From Carposina sasakii (lineage: Eukaryota; Arthropoda; Insecta; Lepidoptera; Carposinidae): a stretch of 64,000 nt of DNA. Shown here piece after piece: positions 34,679 through 47,490 of this stretch; the first letter of the stretch is position 1; each line of letters opens with the position of its first letter. The translations under genes were made by a program, and so were the position numbers. The notes beneath the pieces were generated by a model. The model was not told where the DNA came from. It was given only the letters and a program-made list of their open reading frames with translations, and ran no database searches. The stretch is taken from NCBI GenBank assembly GCA_014607495.2, contig CP053150.1, forward strand, positions 12,172,495 through 12,236,494. The letters run 5' to 3'.

Positions 34679-36617
34679 TTCGAGCACGGTTTCTGAAAAA
34701 TCAAAACACGCGAACCTTACTCTTATCCTATTGCTATTGTTAGCCGGGCAGACAAAAACTCTAGCTAACATGTATTTTACAAAATCAAAAACTCGTCTCT
34801 ATACTCGTGTAAGCTAAACAAATGAAAATTCAGAAAACGACACGTACGAATTATGTGCACCGTACACAAATCGAGACAACGAGGCATGGTAGCGAAAAAT
34901 ATACATATTATGTCTAGCTAGGATCTTGAACCTTGCAGTCTGAGTCTGTGTTATATAAATAGTCTGCTAGTTCGGTGTCATGATTGTCATCCTATGCAGT
35001 GAAGAGGACAGCGTACATTAATCAGGTAGTACACACGAGTCAGTTTTTCCAGTCAAATAAACGTCTACCTTATTTTCCATACAATAAATACACTTCAACT
35101 CCCTCAAGTATATTAAATTAATAGTTATTTACACCCCCTAATTGATATGATAACCGATCAGCAATCAAATCAAAGCGAATAACGCTACTCGTAACTAGCA
35201 GAACGACCATATACCCATCAATGAGAACAGCATAACAAATAAATATATCTTTACGATACGTGACGGCGGTCTGTGCTGATTACCAAAGGGAAAATTATTT
35301 TGTGTTGCAACAACGAAGGGTTGTCCAAGGGGTTGTCTGGCGGTCGTTGACCCCGACAGCTGGCCGCGGATGAATTGTAAACATTGTCATAAAATAAAAG
35401 TCGAGTACCATGGTAGGGCTGCCAAGATTGTATCGACAAATAAATACAAGGGCTAAAAATGCAACGCAAATTGCGAGTCGAAACCAATTGTTCGATTTAC
35501 GCCACAGTTAGGTGTCCATACTCTTTTCGTCACGCGCATGGCTGCCTGCTTTGCATTGCCGAGATAATGAATTTGTACTAAAATAAATATTGAAAGTTGT
35601 TATACTTTATGATGATCGTTGAACATTGTACTACAAACGTTTTCAATTATGTTGTCTTTTTACGATTGATATATGAGCCAAATCGTGACGCCAACCTCGA
35701 GAGTAAACATTCGATTGAAACTGGCTATCATATCACATTCTTGTGTTGAAGTTATTTCCCGAATACTTGTCAGCAAAGAATATACTTACTCTCTACTTGT
35801 CAGCCATATAGGGCCAATATACTGCATTAATTCAGATCAATTGGAATAAAATAATGATTGACATCAATTTAACTGACCTATCAATTTTAGACCTATTTAT
35901 CATCGGTTTACATTGTATTGTTCAAGCATCTATACACTATTTTAAATAAAGTAAGTACCTAGGTGTATCCCATTATTTTGATGACTTCAAAACTAGATTT
36001 AAAAAATTGAGAGTAGTTTTTAGTGTTCCGTTCCCCAAAGTAAGGAAATCCCCTTGCGGCAAATGCTAAATCTAAGGTAATTCATTCATTCATGCATACT
36101 TTTGGGTCTTAGACTCCGCTGTATATGCATCGGTCGGCATACGGTTCTATACACAATACCAGGCTTTCTTACACATAAATGTACAAAGGTAATGTATGCA
36201 TATTATAGGTTGAATTTAAACACATTAAATATATTTCAAAAATCATAGGTGGATTGGAATTGTAAGGGTTTACGTAGAGATTATACATACATATTAATTA
36301 ATGCAATCAGTGGCACCTACTAACCTTTGCGGCGGCAACACCTTGTATAACACATTACAATAGCTAAGGATCGTAAATCAGATTATTTATTATTATTTAT
36401 TCTGAGCCTCGTCATAAAACTGTCACTTATCTCCATTGGACAGACAGAACCAATTGAAATGCGTGAATATGACATCATGTCTGGCGTAGGTAAAGCCGAA
36501 GTGCGTGAACGCACTCTTCAATCTGAACTAAGTCAATCGATTCACAGTAACTTATTTCCTATTTTAAGAGGGCATCTCCGTCTACAGCCAATGAAATGTA
36601 AATCAAGTTTGTCTTTT
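34679..36617. other. No gene recognised
   Basis: AT-rich. A short plus ORF (36459-36707) runs into the next repeat and is not credible. Confidence 0.4.
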
Positions 36618-37300
36618 TTACCCGACTGCGCGACGCAAAGGAGTGGTATTGTGTTTAACACATATGTATGTATGTATGTATGTCTGTTCCTTTGTGACCT
36701 CCTGTAGCCTAAACGGCTTGATGGATTTTGATGTATGAGGTATCGTTAGATTTGTCTTGATTACGGGAGTGTCATAGGATACATTTTATCATAAAAGTCC
36801 CACGGGATAAAGACATAATAATATTTTTTCTAAATTTCCCTTTAAACAACAAAAATATGTATGCGGTATCATTAGATTCATTTCAATCACGGGAGTAATT
36901 AATATAGGATACGTTTTTTCTCAAAATTCCCACGGGAACATGTTAATTCTGCGTCAACGCAAAGCAACTCATGCGTTAGCAAGCAAAAAGATAGGGCGTG
37001 GCCTGGCATGCGGCGCGCGGCGCGGTGCGGAGGGGGATATGCTCGAGTATACAGCCCGAATGCGGGCACACGCATAAGGGCACACGTCGTTGACGGTCGT
37101 CTCTAAATAGCGATTTTTTCGATACTTCGTCGTCTGACGCGAAACTTATAAAGTATAAATAACTCGTTCTTTTTTACCCGACTGCGCGCCGCAAAGGAGT
37201 GGTATTGTCTTTAACAGCCTATGTATGTATGTATGTTTGTATGTTCCTTTGAAGCACTACACGAACCAAACGCCTCGGCCGATTTTTATGACTCATACGT
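36618..37300 (+). repeat. Two copies of the 'acccgactgcg' dispersed repeat
   Basis: Copies begin at about 36618 and 37167 with tttttacccgactgcgcg and ggagtggtattgt; related to 11338-11470. Between them is a GC-rich patch (about 36990-37070) with 'cggcgcgcggcgcgg'. The first copy includes 'ttacgggagtgtcataggat', repeated imperfectly about 120 bp later ('tcacgggagtaa...ataggat'). Confidence 0.55.
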
Positions 37301-37640
37301 CAATCGATTCCTCTTAGTCCGGCGAGTGTCACTGAAGACATGACGTTAGTGAAAATGCAATATGGCGACTACTGGACGCCATTTTGTAAAAATTAAAAAA
37401 ATTAAAGTCGACAAACTATATCGACTGGGGTATCGTTGAATAGGTATTTAAAAATAATTTATAGGTTTCTCTCAACATTTTTCGATTCGACTAACCATTT
37501 AGGATCTATATCGATTGAAAACCATTCTCGTATATAAGTTTTTAGACAGCAGCATGACGAAACCTTTTTGCTGCCGAGCATGTCGAGCGTGTTTCTTGAA
37601 GGATGCCTATTAGTAGCTATATTAACTAAAAAGTATAAAA

Positions 37641-38104
37641 TAAATAAAACATAATTTAAAAAATCCAAAAACCCGACTGCGTAAAAAAGAACCAAACTAT
37701 GTATATAATAATAATAAAAAAACTGAAAAGATGAAAACAAGCACTTAGATGTCCAGTGGTCTAGAATTCTATAATATTATTATGGAATTAATAATAATTG
37801 AAGAAAATAAAATATTTTCTAATGATGTAATATAACAACTGAACAGTCGGGATCCAGTAACCGACAGCCAAGCTATTAATATTTCAATGGATCCTGGCTG
37901 TTCAGTTGTTATATTACATCATTAGAAAATATTTTATTTTCTTCAATTATTATTAATTCCATAATAATATTATAGAATTCTAGACCACTGGACATCTAAG
38001 TGCTTGTTTTCATCTTTTCAGTTTTTTTATTATTATTATATACATAGTTTGGTTCTTTTTTACGCAGTCGGGTTTTTGGATTTTTTAAATTATGTTTTTA
38101 TTTA
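37641..38104. mobile_element. Foldback element, ~205-bp arms
   Basis: Left arm (37641-37846) and right arm (37899-38104) are near-perfect inverted complements with one or two single-base indels. They enclose about 52 bp, part of which (ggatcc..g.ctg) pairs further. The arms contain acccgactgcg, as in the neighbouring repeat, next to 'taaaaaagaacc'. No ORF; target duplication not found. Confidence 0.75.
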
Positions 38105-38288
38105 TTTACATACATATTTTTGTATTCAAAAACATCTTCGATAAGTAATTTAATTTGTTCGTTCTCTAGTGAAAAATCTTTGAAAAACTGTCCATCCGAA
38201 GTCCAAACGCAAACAGGTGGGCTCATACCTTAAAAATTTATCTATTTGGTAGATTTATAGGGATTATGGGAAAATTTATACCCTATAC

Positions 38289-38646
38289 CAGGGATGGCGA
38301 ACCAATGGCACGCGTGCCACCCCTGGCACGCAACAAAATAGTTCAGGCACGCAGAATGATACAGATGAATCTATGTGGGTACCTATTAGTTACAAAAATA
38401 AAATATTTAGCATCCAATTTGCAACAGCAGAAATCGCACAATTTTTTTGTATGTATATTAAAATATTAAAATTACTGATCACTGTACTTTTTCGTTTTTT
38501 ATAAATAGTATATACTTAATACCATCTAGTTTTATTTTTGTTTAATAATATCAGTAAGTCTAAATTATTAAATGGCACGTCATAGCTATAATATTATTTG
38601 TTTCATAAAAAATGGCACGTATATCACTAAAGGTTCGCCATCCCTA
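38289..38646. mobile_element. 358-bp hAT MITE
   Basis: Terminal repeats CAGGGATGGCGAACC and GGTTCGCCATCCCTA (one terminal mismatch) with an exact 8-bp duplication ccctatac on both sides (38281-38288, 38647-38654). CAGGG ends plus an 8-bp duplication are hAT hallmarks. 'ggcacgcgtgcc' sits just inside the left end. No transposase. Confidence 0.88.
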
Positions 38647-38654
38647 CCCTATAC

Positions 38655-41278
38655 TATACATACTATACTTATTATGTATCTACTATTTTGCTAGTGTTGA
38701 GAATCGCTTCAAAACATAACGCAGCTTTCATACTATAGGAGCACATCTTCAAAATTTTGTGATTTCGAATTTTTACAATATTTGGATACAAAATCAACAC
38801 GGCTACATCTGGAACGCATTTTCCCAATACTAATTTTTTTCGAGTTGTGCCCCTATAGTATGAAAGCTGCGAAATTCAAGACCGTATTTGCTTACTAATA
38901 TGACGCTGGCTTTAAAAACTCAAAACATGTACTAACACCGTCGATTCTTATCACATTATTACACTTTACGTGATAAATTCCTATAATTATTTTTACAAAC
39001 AACTAAAATCAACGTTACACGTGGAATTTCTGAACGATTACATCACTGCTGGAGGTAGATAAGTAAAAACATCGCGACATCACTGGACACTTCGGTATTA
39101 TTCTTTCAATATATTGGAGCTGTCCGTCGCGTCGTAAGTGCAATGCGGAACACAACGGGCATGTGTGCTCTCTGTAGAACTCATTAAGTGGTCAGACAGA
39201 ACATGAAAGTCAAGTAAGAAAAACAACGGAGAAAAGCATCGAAATTCTGGGTGGCTCGGTTTCTTCATTAGGTCTGTTCTCGGCCGCAATGCGATAGTCT
39301 GCAAGTCCCGTGATAGTGCGTAATTTCCCGTATTCATTGGCACTAAATGGCATCCCTGATATGCATCGCAATTAATACCAGCCTGAGTAGTCCATCAATA
39401 CGCGATCAATGAATAGTTTCCTGCACAGATTTAATCACATGCTCTAGAGTTGTTTTGTAGTAATTACTATCGTAGGCACGGTACCGATTGAAGCGAATTA
39501 CGTTTTATGATCATGTGAACTTGTTGGAGCCACGGTTATATGCATTATCTAGGTACCAGTGGGGTAAGCACGAACCTTCTTACGCGGCCTAACGCTAGCG
39601 ACTCGCTAGCAAAATCTATGTGATTTGACAGTTTGACCCTATGAGAACTTCTTCCTAGTAAAGTAGTAGTATTATGAAGTTTGAAATAGATAAAGCCAAA
39701 TATTATTTAGGCCGATAGTACCTACCTATCATAAATTAATTGCGAAAGTACGTCGTATGTCTGACACCTTTATCACGGTAAACGTCTGAAAGATACAAAT
39801 GAAATAATTTTGTACACTGATATCCGAATATACATATACTACCTATCTTCAACATTTCTCAAGTCCACTTGAACGAATTTAAGGAAAACTATGTTAAAAC
39901 CGCGTCATATTGAGACAAAAAGCAATGAACCTATTAGAGGTAATTCGCGGTTGGACTGCAGAATTCGATATTGGCATTATTATACGGACGAGTGGGTTTC
40001 GGCGCGGAGCGGGAGATAACGCGCGCGCCTCCTCGCGCAGGCCTCATGCCCGCCTCGAGCGACCGGCCGCGAACAAACACAAACAAACAACACACTCGTT
40101 ATCTGACGAATTAAACGGCGTAAGATACTGGCCACGCTACACGAGTTCAATAGCACACCTACAAAATACAGTAAAAAATAAATGAAACTAAAAACGTGGC
40201 CCACGGGTGGCCCCTTGAAATCAGATCAATGGCCGCGTAAGTTTTTGCCAATATCAGGCGAGCTAACGGGCCTCCCAGAGTAGAGTTCGAATCTTGCCCT
40301 TTTATCTATCGTGCATCCGTACTTACGTAGCACGGGGCCCGCGGACGACAGATGTCCCGTGTTTTTTGCCCCACGACCCCATCGAACTCGTTCATTACTG
40401 AACGTTCATTATCATTAGCGTCGATAAAAATAGATTCACATTTAGTAAACATACTTAAATATCATAGTCTGACGAGAGTTGTAGGAATGTTAGGTAATAA
40501 TTTGTTTAATGAATGACGTTGAATGGAATCATTAGAGTTTAGAGAAACTTCTTATTGTGTGTCATCATCTTACACTATAATCAACATTAATTTAAGGCTA
40601 GTTAAAATATCTAGGTACTACAATTTTTACTAATCAAATTGTGAATTTGTCTTTCTTCATTGATAGAGGTCATCATCGCTCGACCCAAACCCTAGGTCAA
40701 ACTACTGTCTCTAGTGTCACGCTTCTCAGCTGCGGGTATAAGCCGCAAACTGTAGAGTTCGAAACAGTTCAAATCAATCAAGTCTTGCTCCAGATAACAC
40801 CATGATTACTACTAGCTAGCTACTACCTTTATAACCATGGTTACGACATTTAATATAATAACAAGAAAAATTAGTACCAGATTAATGAGTCAATCGTCAC
40901 ATCCCTGAATGGTTTTTCTACACTGCGGGGGATATCATAATAGCGTATCCTGTTATTGTACGTTATCATTCATCAAAATGTACAATAAACGGACAGAAAT
41001 AACATTATCCTACCTATGAGTGAGACTGGTGTGAATGTAAAACCCACGTTTTTTATCATTACTACCTAGAGCAACGTCCGAAATATTTAAAGTTTCTGAA
41101 TCTGCATAAGTACCTAACTATGTACTCAAGTGAGTCTTTAGTCGAAAGCAATACTGTTCCATGTGCATGAATAAAAGTAGGTCATGTTGATATTGAGTCT
41201 TAAGTACGTAGTATCACTAGTATCTGAATAAACACATAGAAATATACACACATAGTTGGTGAGACTTGCGGTACTTAC
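38655..41278. other. Probably intron of the minus gene; no exon identified
   Basis: Lies downstream, on the minus strand, of the signal-peptide exon at 41279-41400, so it is probably its next intron. A GC-rich patch at about 40000-40070 has no convincing splice-bounded ORF. I found no third exon. Confidence 0.35.
39561..39634 (+). repeat. One-ended copy of the 27335 MITE
   Basis: Shares GGGGTAAGCACGAACCTT and the next ~60 bp with the MITE at 27335, then diverges; the right end is missing. Confidence 0.6.
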
Positions 41279-41400
41279 TTCCCGTGCGGGTGTCTGCAGC
41301 CAAGCCGGTGGCCAGCAGCAGCAGGGCCGCTGACCACGGCAGCAGTCGGCTGGTGGCGCGCCGCATCACGCGCCCGCCTGCGCTCTCCACATGACCCGAG
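41279..41400 (-). CDS. First coding exon of a secreted or membrane protein
   Basis: Acceptor ctttttag-type (minus cttttag, 41407-41401) and donor aa|GTAAGTAC (41278) bound a 122-bp exon. The main ATG at 41366 opens 29 codons plus one base: basic MRRATSR, hydrophobic core (WSAALLLLATGLAA), then a polar segment, a typical signal peptide. A phase-1 junction after a signal peptide is common in Ig-domain, receptor and adhesion genes, but the product cannot be named from this exon. 5' UTR probably continues upstream in an exon at 47286. Downstream exons were not identified in the window. Exon call fairly firm. Confidence 0.68.
41366..41392 (-). promoter_or_regulatory. uORF overlapping the main start
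   Basis: An 8-codon uORF (ATG at 41392) ends in TGA whose A is the first base of the main ATG (TGATG). Scanning ribosomes would meet this ATG first (context gggtcATGt, weak), so leaky scanning or stop-start reinitiation would set signal-peptide translation. Confidence 0.5.
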
Positions 41401-44400
41401 CTAAAAGGAATACTGATCGTTAGTCGTACATCACAAACATTCCAGAGAGGGCTTAACCCTTTTTTATAAATTTATGTCTCTGAGGGAGAAAAACTCAGGT
41501 CCAACAGTTTAAAAGTCACAACGGTGGATAAGTCCTCAATGTAAATCTACGCTATTGTAACAAAGTGATGTATGCAGCCAACTGGCACTTTGGTTTACTC
41601 GACAAGACCTGACCAAATATCCTACAGAAGACGAGTTCTAGTTTGGTCTAACCAAGAAGCTATTTAATAGTACCTTATAATGAACAACACCAAAATGCCT
41701 AGACCTTTTCAAGGACTTTGCATGTAGATAGTTGTATCCGCTGCAAATTATTGAACTATGTATGTAATAGTTTCAAGAAACAATCAACTACTAATTGGCC
41801 ACATAGCTCAAGTCAATAGCATTTAATGGTTTACAAAAGCATGTATCCATCATTCTCACGCTTATTGGCGTCCATTAATTATTTGCAACTTTGCCATATA
41901 CCACAGCAAATTGAAAATTCATTATATTTCTACACAATAGTAATTTCATTGATGAATTACAAGTTTCATTGATGGCTGGCCGTCAGACCACAACAAGTGA
42001 TGTTAAGGCTACGTTAATTGCCGTGGGAGTGATTATCGTTCCCACGCGCCCAGGGCTACAGGAAAATATCAATTAAACTCTCAATCTAGCCACAACACAA
42101 CACTACATCCCATTCAGATATAATTTTTTTGTAACATAATAAACATTGCATATTTTGCTAGGTATCAAAATTGCCATGGAGAAGGTATAAAAGAGGAGGT
42201 AGGACTATGAACTGAGTCGTGTGGCAATCGTGAGGCCATGACGTCATGATAAGGGCGGAGCCTCAGGGCCAGTGTGTGTAACGCAGTAACTGTAACCACA
42301 CGCTTATGCAAGTAGTTTGGCAAGGTGGTTTCTATGTAAATGGGCAGGGCTACAGTGTTAAGATGGTCCCCTCGTCCCATACTTCACCCCCGCTCAGCGG
42401 CACACTATTTTTGTATGAAAATATACTTAGCTCCTGCTCCTCTTTTATTTCTTTTCCATGAAAATTGCTTATTTTCGGCTGCAATAGCATCATCATGTTA
42501 TAGTATTGTGTAGCAGTAGCAAGTAAAATCTGTTAAGTTACATAAAGTTACTCAAATAAATTCCGCGGCAGGCTTGTTTCATATTAAGAGAGATTTCCTG
42601 AAATGGTCAGATTGGACTAGTTAAAGGGTGTTTCAAAGGGTAACTGAACCAAATTAAACGTAATTACAACAGCAACAATACAGCATGAGGGCTACGGTCT
42701 TTACATGCAACCGAAAATGAGCGATCTTTATACCTCGCAAAATATGGCTACCTTCTTAGGAACCTAGACCCGAAACCTAATTTGTCTCGTAAACTGTACT
42801 ACACGTGGCAAAGCAGCGGGCAAAAGTTAGTTCACTGCTATAAATACCTACATACATTTGATTCTAAAAAAAGTTGATTATCTAGGGCACATAGTAGTGT
42901 TGCGCCAAGTTCAGCAAATATCGAGGTACACCAGCACCACCAGTATATTTATTTTACACACGAATTAAAGCTGCTCTTTTTATTAATTATTTTTAAATTA
43001 TTATGCACACTAAAGTTCCCTTATAAGCTAACTGATCATTATAAAATTATTCCTACCTAGCTATTTGAAATACCTAGGTTTGATATACTCGTAGTCAGCT
43101 CGTAGTAGATAGATAGAACCTTTGACAAACTCCATCTCCATCATTGTTATTGCCCATTACAACAAAGCTACAATTTAGATTTCTAAGAATAAGAAGGTAA
43201 AAAATCACGTTGGAAATAAATACTTAGTTACCTAGGTATACATATATGTACATGCAAACGGAAAATATATTCCAATTATATTTCCATTCACATGTGTAGG
43301 GCTTAGGAGGTATGTGTAACATGCGTGCCGTTGAAACCACGTGGTGCCGCGGCGGCCGTGGACTTTGCGCAGCGCGTCGCGTCGATATAGACTTAACGCG
43401 AAAGCGTAACGGTTGCATGAAAGGGCATCGTGGCTGGCGCCGCCCGGAGCCCGGGACTGCATCGAAAGCACGCAGGTAGTAGGAGGGGACCAGTTCTCGC
43501 GCCGCCGCGCCGCATTCTGTGACTTGTTTACGCCGCGTGTATTTACTAATCCGTAGGGCCGTGAGGTAGTGAGGTCGACGACCGCGTGCCGCATCACGCC
43601 GACATATTTTTGGTAATAAATAATAGAGCAGCGCAGCACTGCACGATCGATGAGAGCGTGGCCAGTGCGGCGGCGCGACAACCGCTTCGTTCGTACCCAA
43701 AACATTGCACCCCACCCACCCCTTCTCCCTGCCAGTTGTCCGACTTGCAGTGTATGTATGTACTCGTGTGGAGCGGGAAGCGCCATGCCATGCACCATCA
43801 AAATAAAACCACGTTTTCCTATTTCAATACACCTGCACATTTCTACCGCTAACGAAGTTATGCTGGCCTGTTAGTTAGGTGGTTAAAAATAAGGCTGTGC
43901 AAATAAAATAGACCAGATACTATAAATACGTTTTACGAGGCAATGCCAAGACTATTAATAGAATAACCTTTAGTTACGTCGTTATTACTATTTACTAATC
44001 TGGGTCTCACTCGGTCAAACATCAGCTTAATATACACTAGCTAGCTAGACGGTTTGAAAACAGCATTCTGGGTAGATACGTTGTCTAGACATCTGTAGCA
44101 TTGTCTACTGAAATTGTAATACAACTAGCTAGAGAAATAAATTCACTGCTTTACAATAACAGGTGTAATCACAAAGTATTCAATGCCGACTTAGCTATAA
44201 AGTGTTATTTTAGAATTGTGATAAGAATTCAAGGTGGATGTGTACTCACGAATTATCAACCAACTTTGTATGGTGTGATACGACACATTTTTAGTTGAAA
44301 TTATCACATAAATTGAGTAAGATAACTTTATGAATAAAGAATAATTAATTACATACCTAATTTGGGTGAATTTAATATTATAAGTTGTAATTTAGGTATA

Positions 44401-44588
44401 CATGATAAATTTCCTCCTCAGGACAAACTTTCAGATTACCTATTTACTATTGGAAAATATTAAATAGCTTTTTGAAATAACTCCCGAGATGCCTTTTGCG
44501 AGGAGACGACGCATCATGCACACACTATTCAATCACAGCTTCACTATGATGATGTTGATAGATGTATTTCTAAGAAATGATAGTATAT
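41401..44588. other. Probable 5' intron of the minus gene
   Basis: No exon recognised. 43320-43740 is GC- and CpG-rich with many overlapping open frames on both strands, as expected of composition rather than coding; it could be regulatory. Confidence 0.4.
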
Positions 44589-44795
44589 ACTTACTAATAT
44601 TATAAATGTGAAAGCATGAAGGTAATACCTCCCTGTGTGAAAGTAACTAAGTCTGTTCAGGCCAAAACTACTGAAACCATTCAAATTAAATTTGGAACAC
44701 AGCCTGAGAAACTAAGAAAAAAATTCATAGAAAATATAGGTAAGTAAGTAATTTTTTCTGCAGTGCATGCAGACAGAGTCGCAGGTGTAGACTAG
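44589..44795 (+). mobile_element. Helitron-like element, diverged
   Basis: 'ttactaatattataaatgtg' start, internal 'ctgtgtgaaagtaacta', 3' 'gacagagtcgcaggtgtaga' hairpin and CTAG end followed by T. The 5' TC has been lost. Confidence 0.55.
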
Positions 44796-47285
44796 TGCAC
44801 CTACACATATTGTGAAAGAACTGCTACCATGAGTCTAATATCTACTTACTTTGTAGATATTTTTGTGTAACAATATGTTTTACAAGGTGGCCTATTGTTT
44901 TACAAAATGTTTGGATTGATTTTTCTGTTGTTTCTTAATTTTTAAAATTAATCAGAGCAATTTTTATAAAGTTTAATTATTTATGTATAATAATGTATGA
45001 AGTTTCAACTTCAACTTTTTAACATAGAAATGGCTCCGTCAACTATCGACGATTCTGCCAACAAGACATGATATGATTATAACTACTTGCCTACGAAGGG
45101 CTCGGGCTCTGCGATGAGTTCCTGAGAATTTATGAAAATAAAGTAGAAACAAATAAAAATCCCTCCACCAGGATAAGACATACACAAGGTCAATATATGT
45201 AGTTTATTTACATACCTTTTAAAAATGACATGGAGTATGTCATCTTTCACTTTTAGTTTTAAAATATTTTTTTGTTTATTCTAAAGGAACGGCAAAGAAA
45301 ATAGTCCATATTGTGGTCAGTTCTGTCACACTTATGTAACCATTAGTTAGACATTAGATATGTTTGTCCCTCTCCATTCTTAATGTTAATAGCTGAGACA
45401 GGAAGGGGACAGGTAGAACAAATTTTAAGTTTATATTTAATTGTGTGGAATACCTGCCAAGATTTTGGCTTTTTCTATATTTAATATTAGGCTTCCGGAA
45501 AAGCTGGTGTATAATTTGTAAAAATAAAAAATTACTGTTTTCTGAAAAAAAAGGAAGAATTTGTGCTCCCTACCAAGCTTAATTTTATATTTATATTTTT
45601 TAAACTTAAGTTAGTAAAACTTGCATGAACTATTATTAGGTACATTGTTTTTGTACATTTTACTAATGTTTCCATTCATCATCATTATCATCCATTCCAT
45701 CAACATATTCAGCTGCATATTATTGAAGACAATGGCAGCATGGACAAGTGTCATTTGCTTTTCCTTTGGAATAAACTAAAAAAACTAGGTTCTTCATTTA
45801 AAAGCTATGAATCGTCAGTCAATCGACGGAGCCATACAACCAAAATTGAATTGAAAAGCTATTAGACAGATACATAATACTTTGGTTTTTATTTTGTAAG
45901 TATATTAAATAAAGATCAAAGAAGTTAACACAGGTGAAGTGTAGTAGGATTGCAGGTGTTCTGTTATTTGGGTATATGTACTAGGGTTGCCAAATGTCTT
46001 GTTTTTCCAGGACATGTCCTGCTTTTTGGGGTGTCCTGGATATTTTTAAGCATCATCCTGAGTTTTAAAGTCCCGACACATTTGCTGTCAGCAGATTTTA
46101 TAAGGGTGCCGACATCGGGCAAACAAGAGTCAGCGGCACTTCTAGAAAGCCTAAAAAAAGCAAATACGTACCGGCACTGAATATGTTAAAGACCTATGTT
46201 TTTAAATTCGCACACCACTAACTCCCTCCAATCGTATTGTTACTGGGCTCTCACCCACATGTATAGTCCTGGCTTTTAATTTAAATGTCCTGGTATTTCT
46301 TCCTCAAATCCTGCACACATAATGATGAATTTGATGAGAACGAGATTTCTCACTTTTAAACGTCAAATCCACAGAGCTAAGTAATAACTAGACAAGGCAA
46401 GTGTTTCTACTTGGTGTGTAAAAAGGGATTGCAAACCACTTCTATCAGCCCTAATTCACTCAGTCCTGGCTTGAGAACGAGTGTCTATTCTAATTCTTAT
46501 GTGTATACACATGCAATAAGTCTCTTTATACATACACTTGGTTTATCTAGTTATTAATAGCTCTGCGAGTTTGACATTTAAAAAAAGTGAGATAGGTATC
46601 TCAGTTTCACCAAATTCATCATACGGGTGCTGGTTTTCTAAATTTTGAGGTGGCAAGCCTAGGGACTTATGAGGAACATACAAACATATAACTAATTGTA
46701 TAATTAATCACACACCTAAAGTGTGTAGAAAAAAAAATTGGTTGCTTGAATAGAAAAAGGTACCCTACTTATGTACCTATCAACTTACTTGGCTTTTAGT
46801 AACTTAGACCCTAGCTGAGCCACAAGGTTCATTGAACTTTATAGGCTGTTGTTTACTAGTAAATCAGAAATTCTCTTGATAAATTTAACAATGGCATGGC
46901 TTAGATTCTTAATGACTGTAGAATGCCTACAATAACATAATAATTGTCTAAGATGTTTAGCATAGTAAATTGTGTGTTGTGTTAATTTCATTGCATATAA
47001 ATTGTACAGCATCTTAAAACTGTAATAACACACAATAGCGTGTCGTTGTTTGGTGCCAAGCCGTGCTTGTCATGAGAAGGGCAAAGCGTAGCGACTAGCG
47101 ACTTGTTTACACCACAGTACCACGTGGTGAGCGTATGCGGCCGCAGGTATAGTTAATCAAACTGCGTCACGTGGTTGTTTGCTGTTATTACTAGTCCCAT
47201 CTGCATATTCTGCATACCGTACTAATTAAGCAATACTTGATACATAAAAATATTAGAGACTTTATGTTTTATCAGATTGCGATAC
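44796..47285. other. Probable intron with decayed repeats
   Basis: 45030-45835 is bounded by imperfect ~27-bp inverted repeats ('atggctccgtc' / 'gacggagccat'). 46342-46602 is an inverted repeat with ~58-bp arms, one arm of which recurs at about 48190-48250. 45680-45790 holds the third copy of the 3440 repeat. No gene recognised. Confidence 0.45.
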
Positions 47286-47490
47286 CTGAGCTCGGCGCCT
47301 GCCGTGGCTGTCTCGTCTGATACTCCCGAACCACAAACAAAATAGTTGCTTAACAAAATATAACGGTGCAATAAGGCTGATTATAATATTTCACACTTCG
47401 TCACTGGCCACTATCAGTTAGGTACATTATTTTTTAACGACACTATATTGTAAACACACGCGATAGAGAGCAGATAACAAACAAACGAGT
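47286..47490 (-). other. Candidate 5' UTR exon of the signal-peptide gene
   Basis: On the minus strand a GC-rich start region (about 47490-47540) leads into about 200 bp ending gccgagctcag|GTATCG, a good donor at 47286/47285. No ATG-led long frame. It lies 5.9 kb upstream of the acceptor of the signal-peptide exon on the same strand. The upstream edge is a guess. Confidence 0.4.

Noticed and set aside
39098..39343. 81-aa minus ORF upstream of the MITE remnant at 39561
   Set aside because: No motif and no splice fit to the signal-peptide exon at 41279 that I could establish.
40275..40300. 'gttcgaatc' resembling a tRNA B box
   Set aside because: No matching A box, acceptor stem or anticodon arm could be built around it.
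43224..43874. Cluster of overlapping long open frames on both strands
   Set aside because: GC-rich composition lowers stop frequency; the frames overlap each other, lack family motifs and have no consistent splice sites.
45971..46672. Possible element with ctaggg/cctag-type inverted ends
   Set aside because: Only about 12 bp of imperfect end match and no duplication; not enough to define an element.
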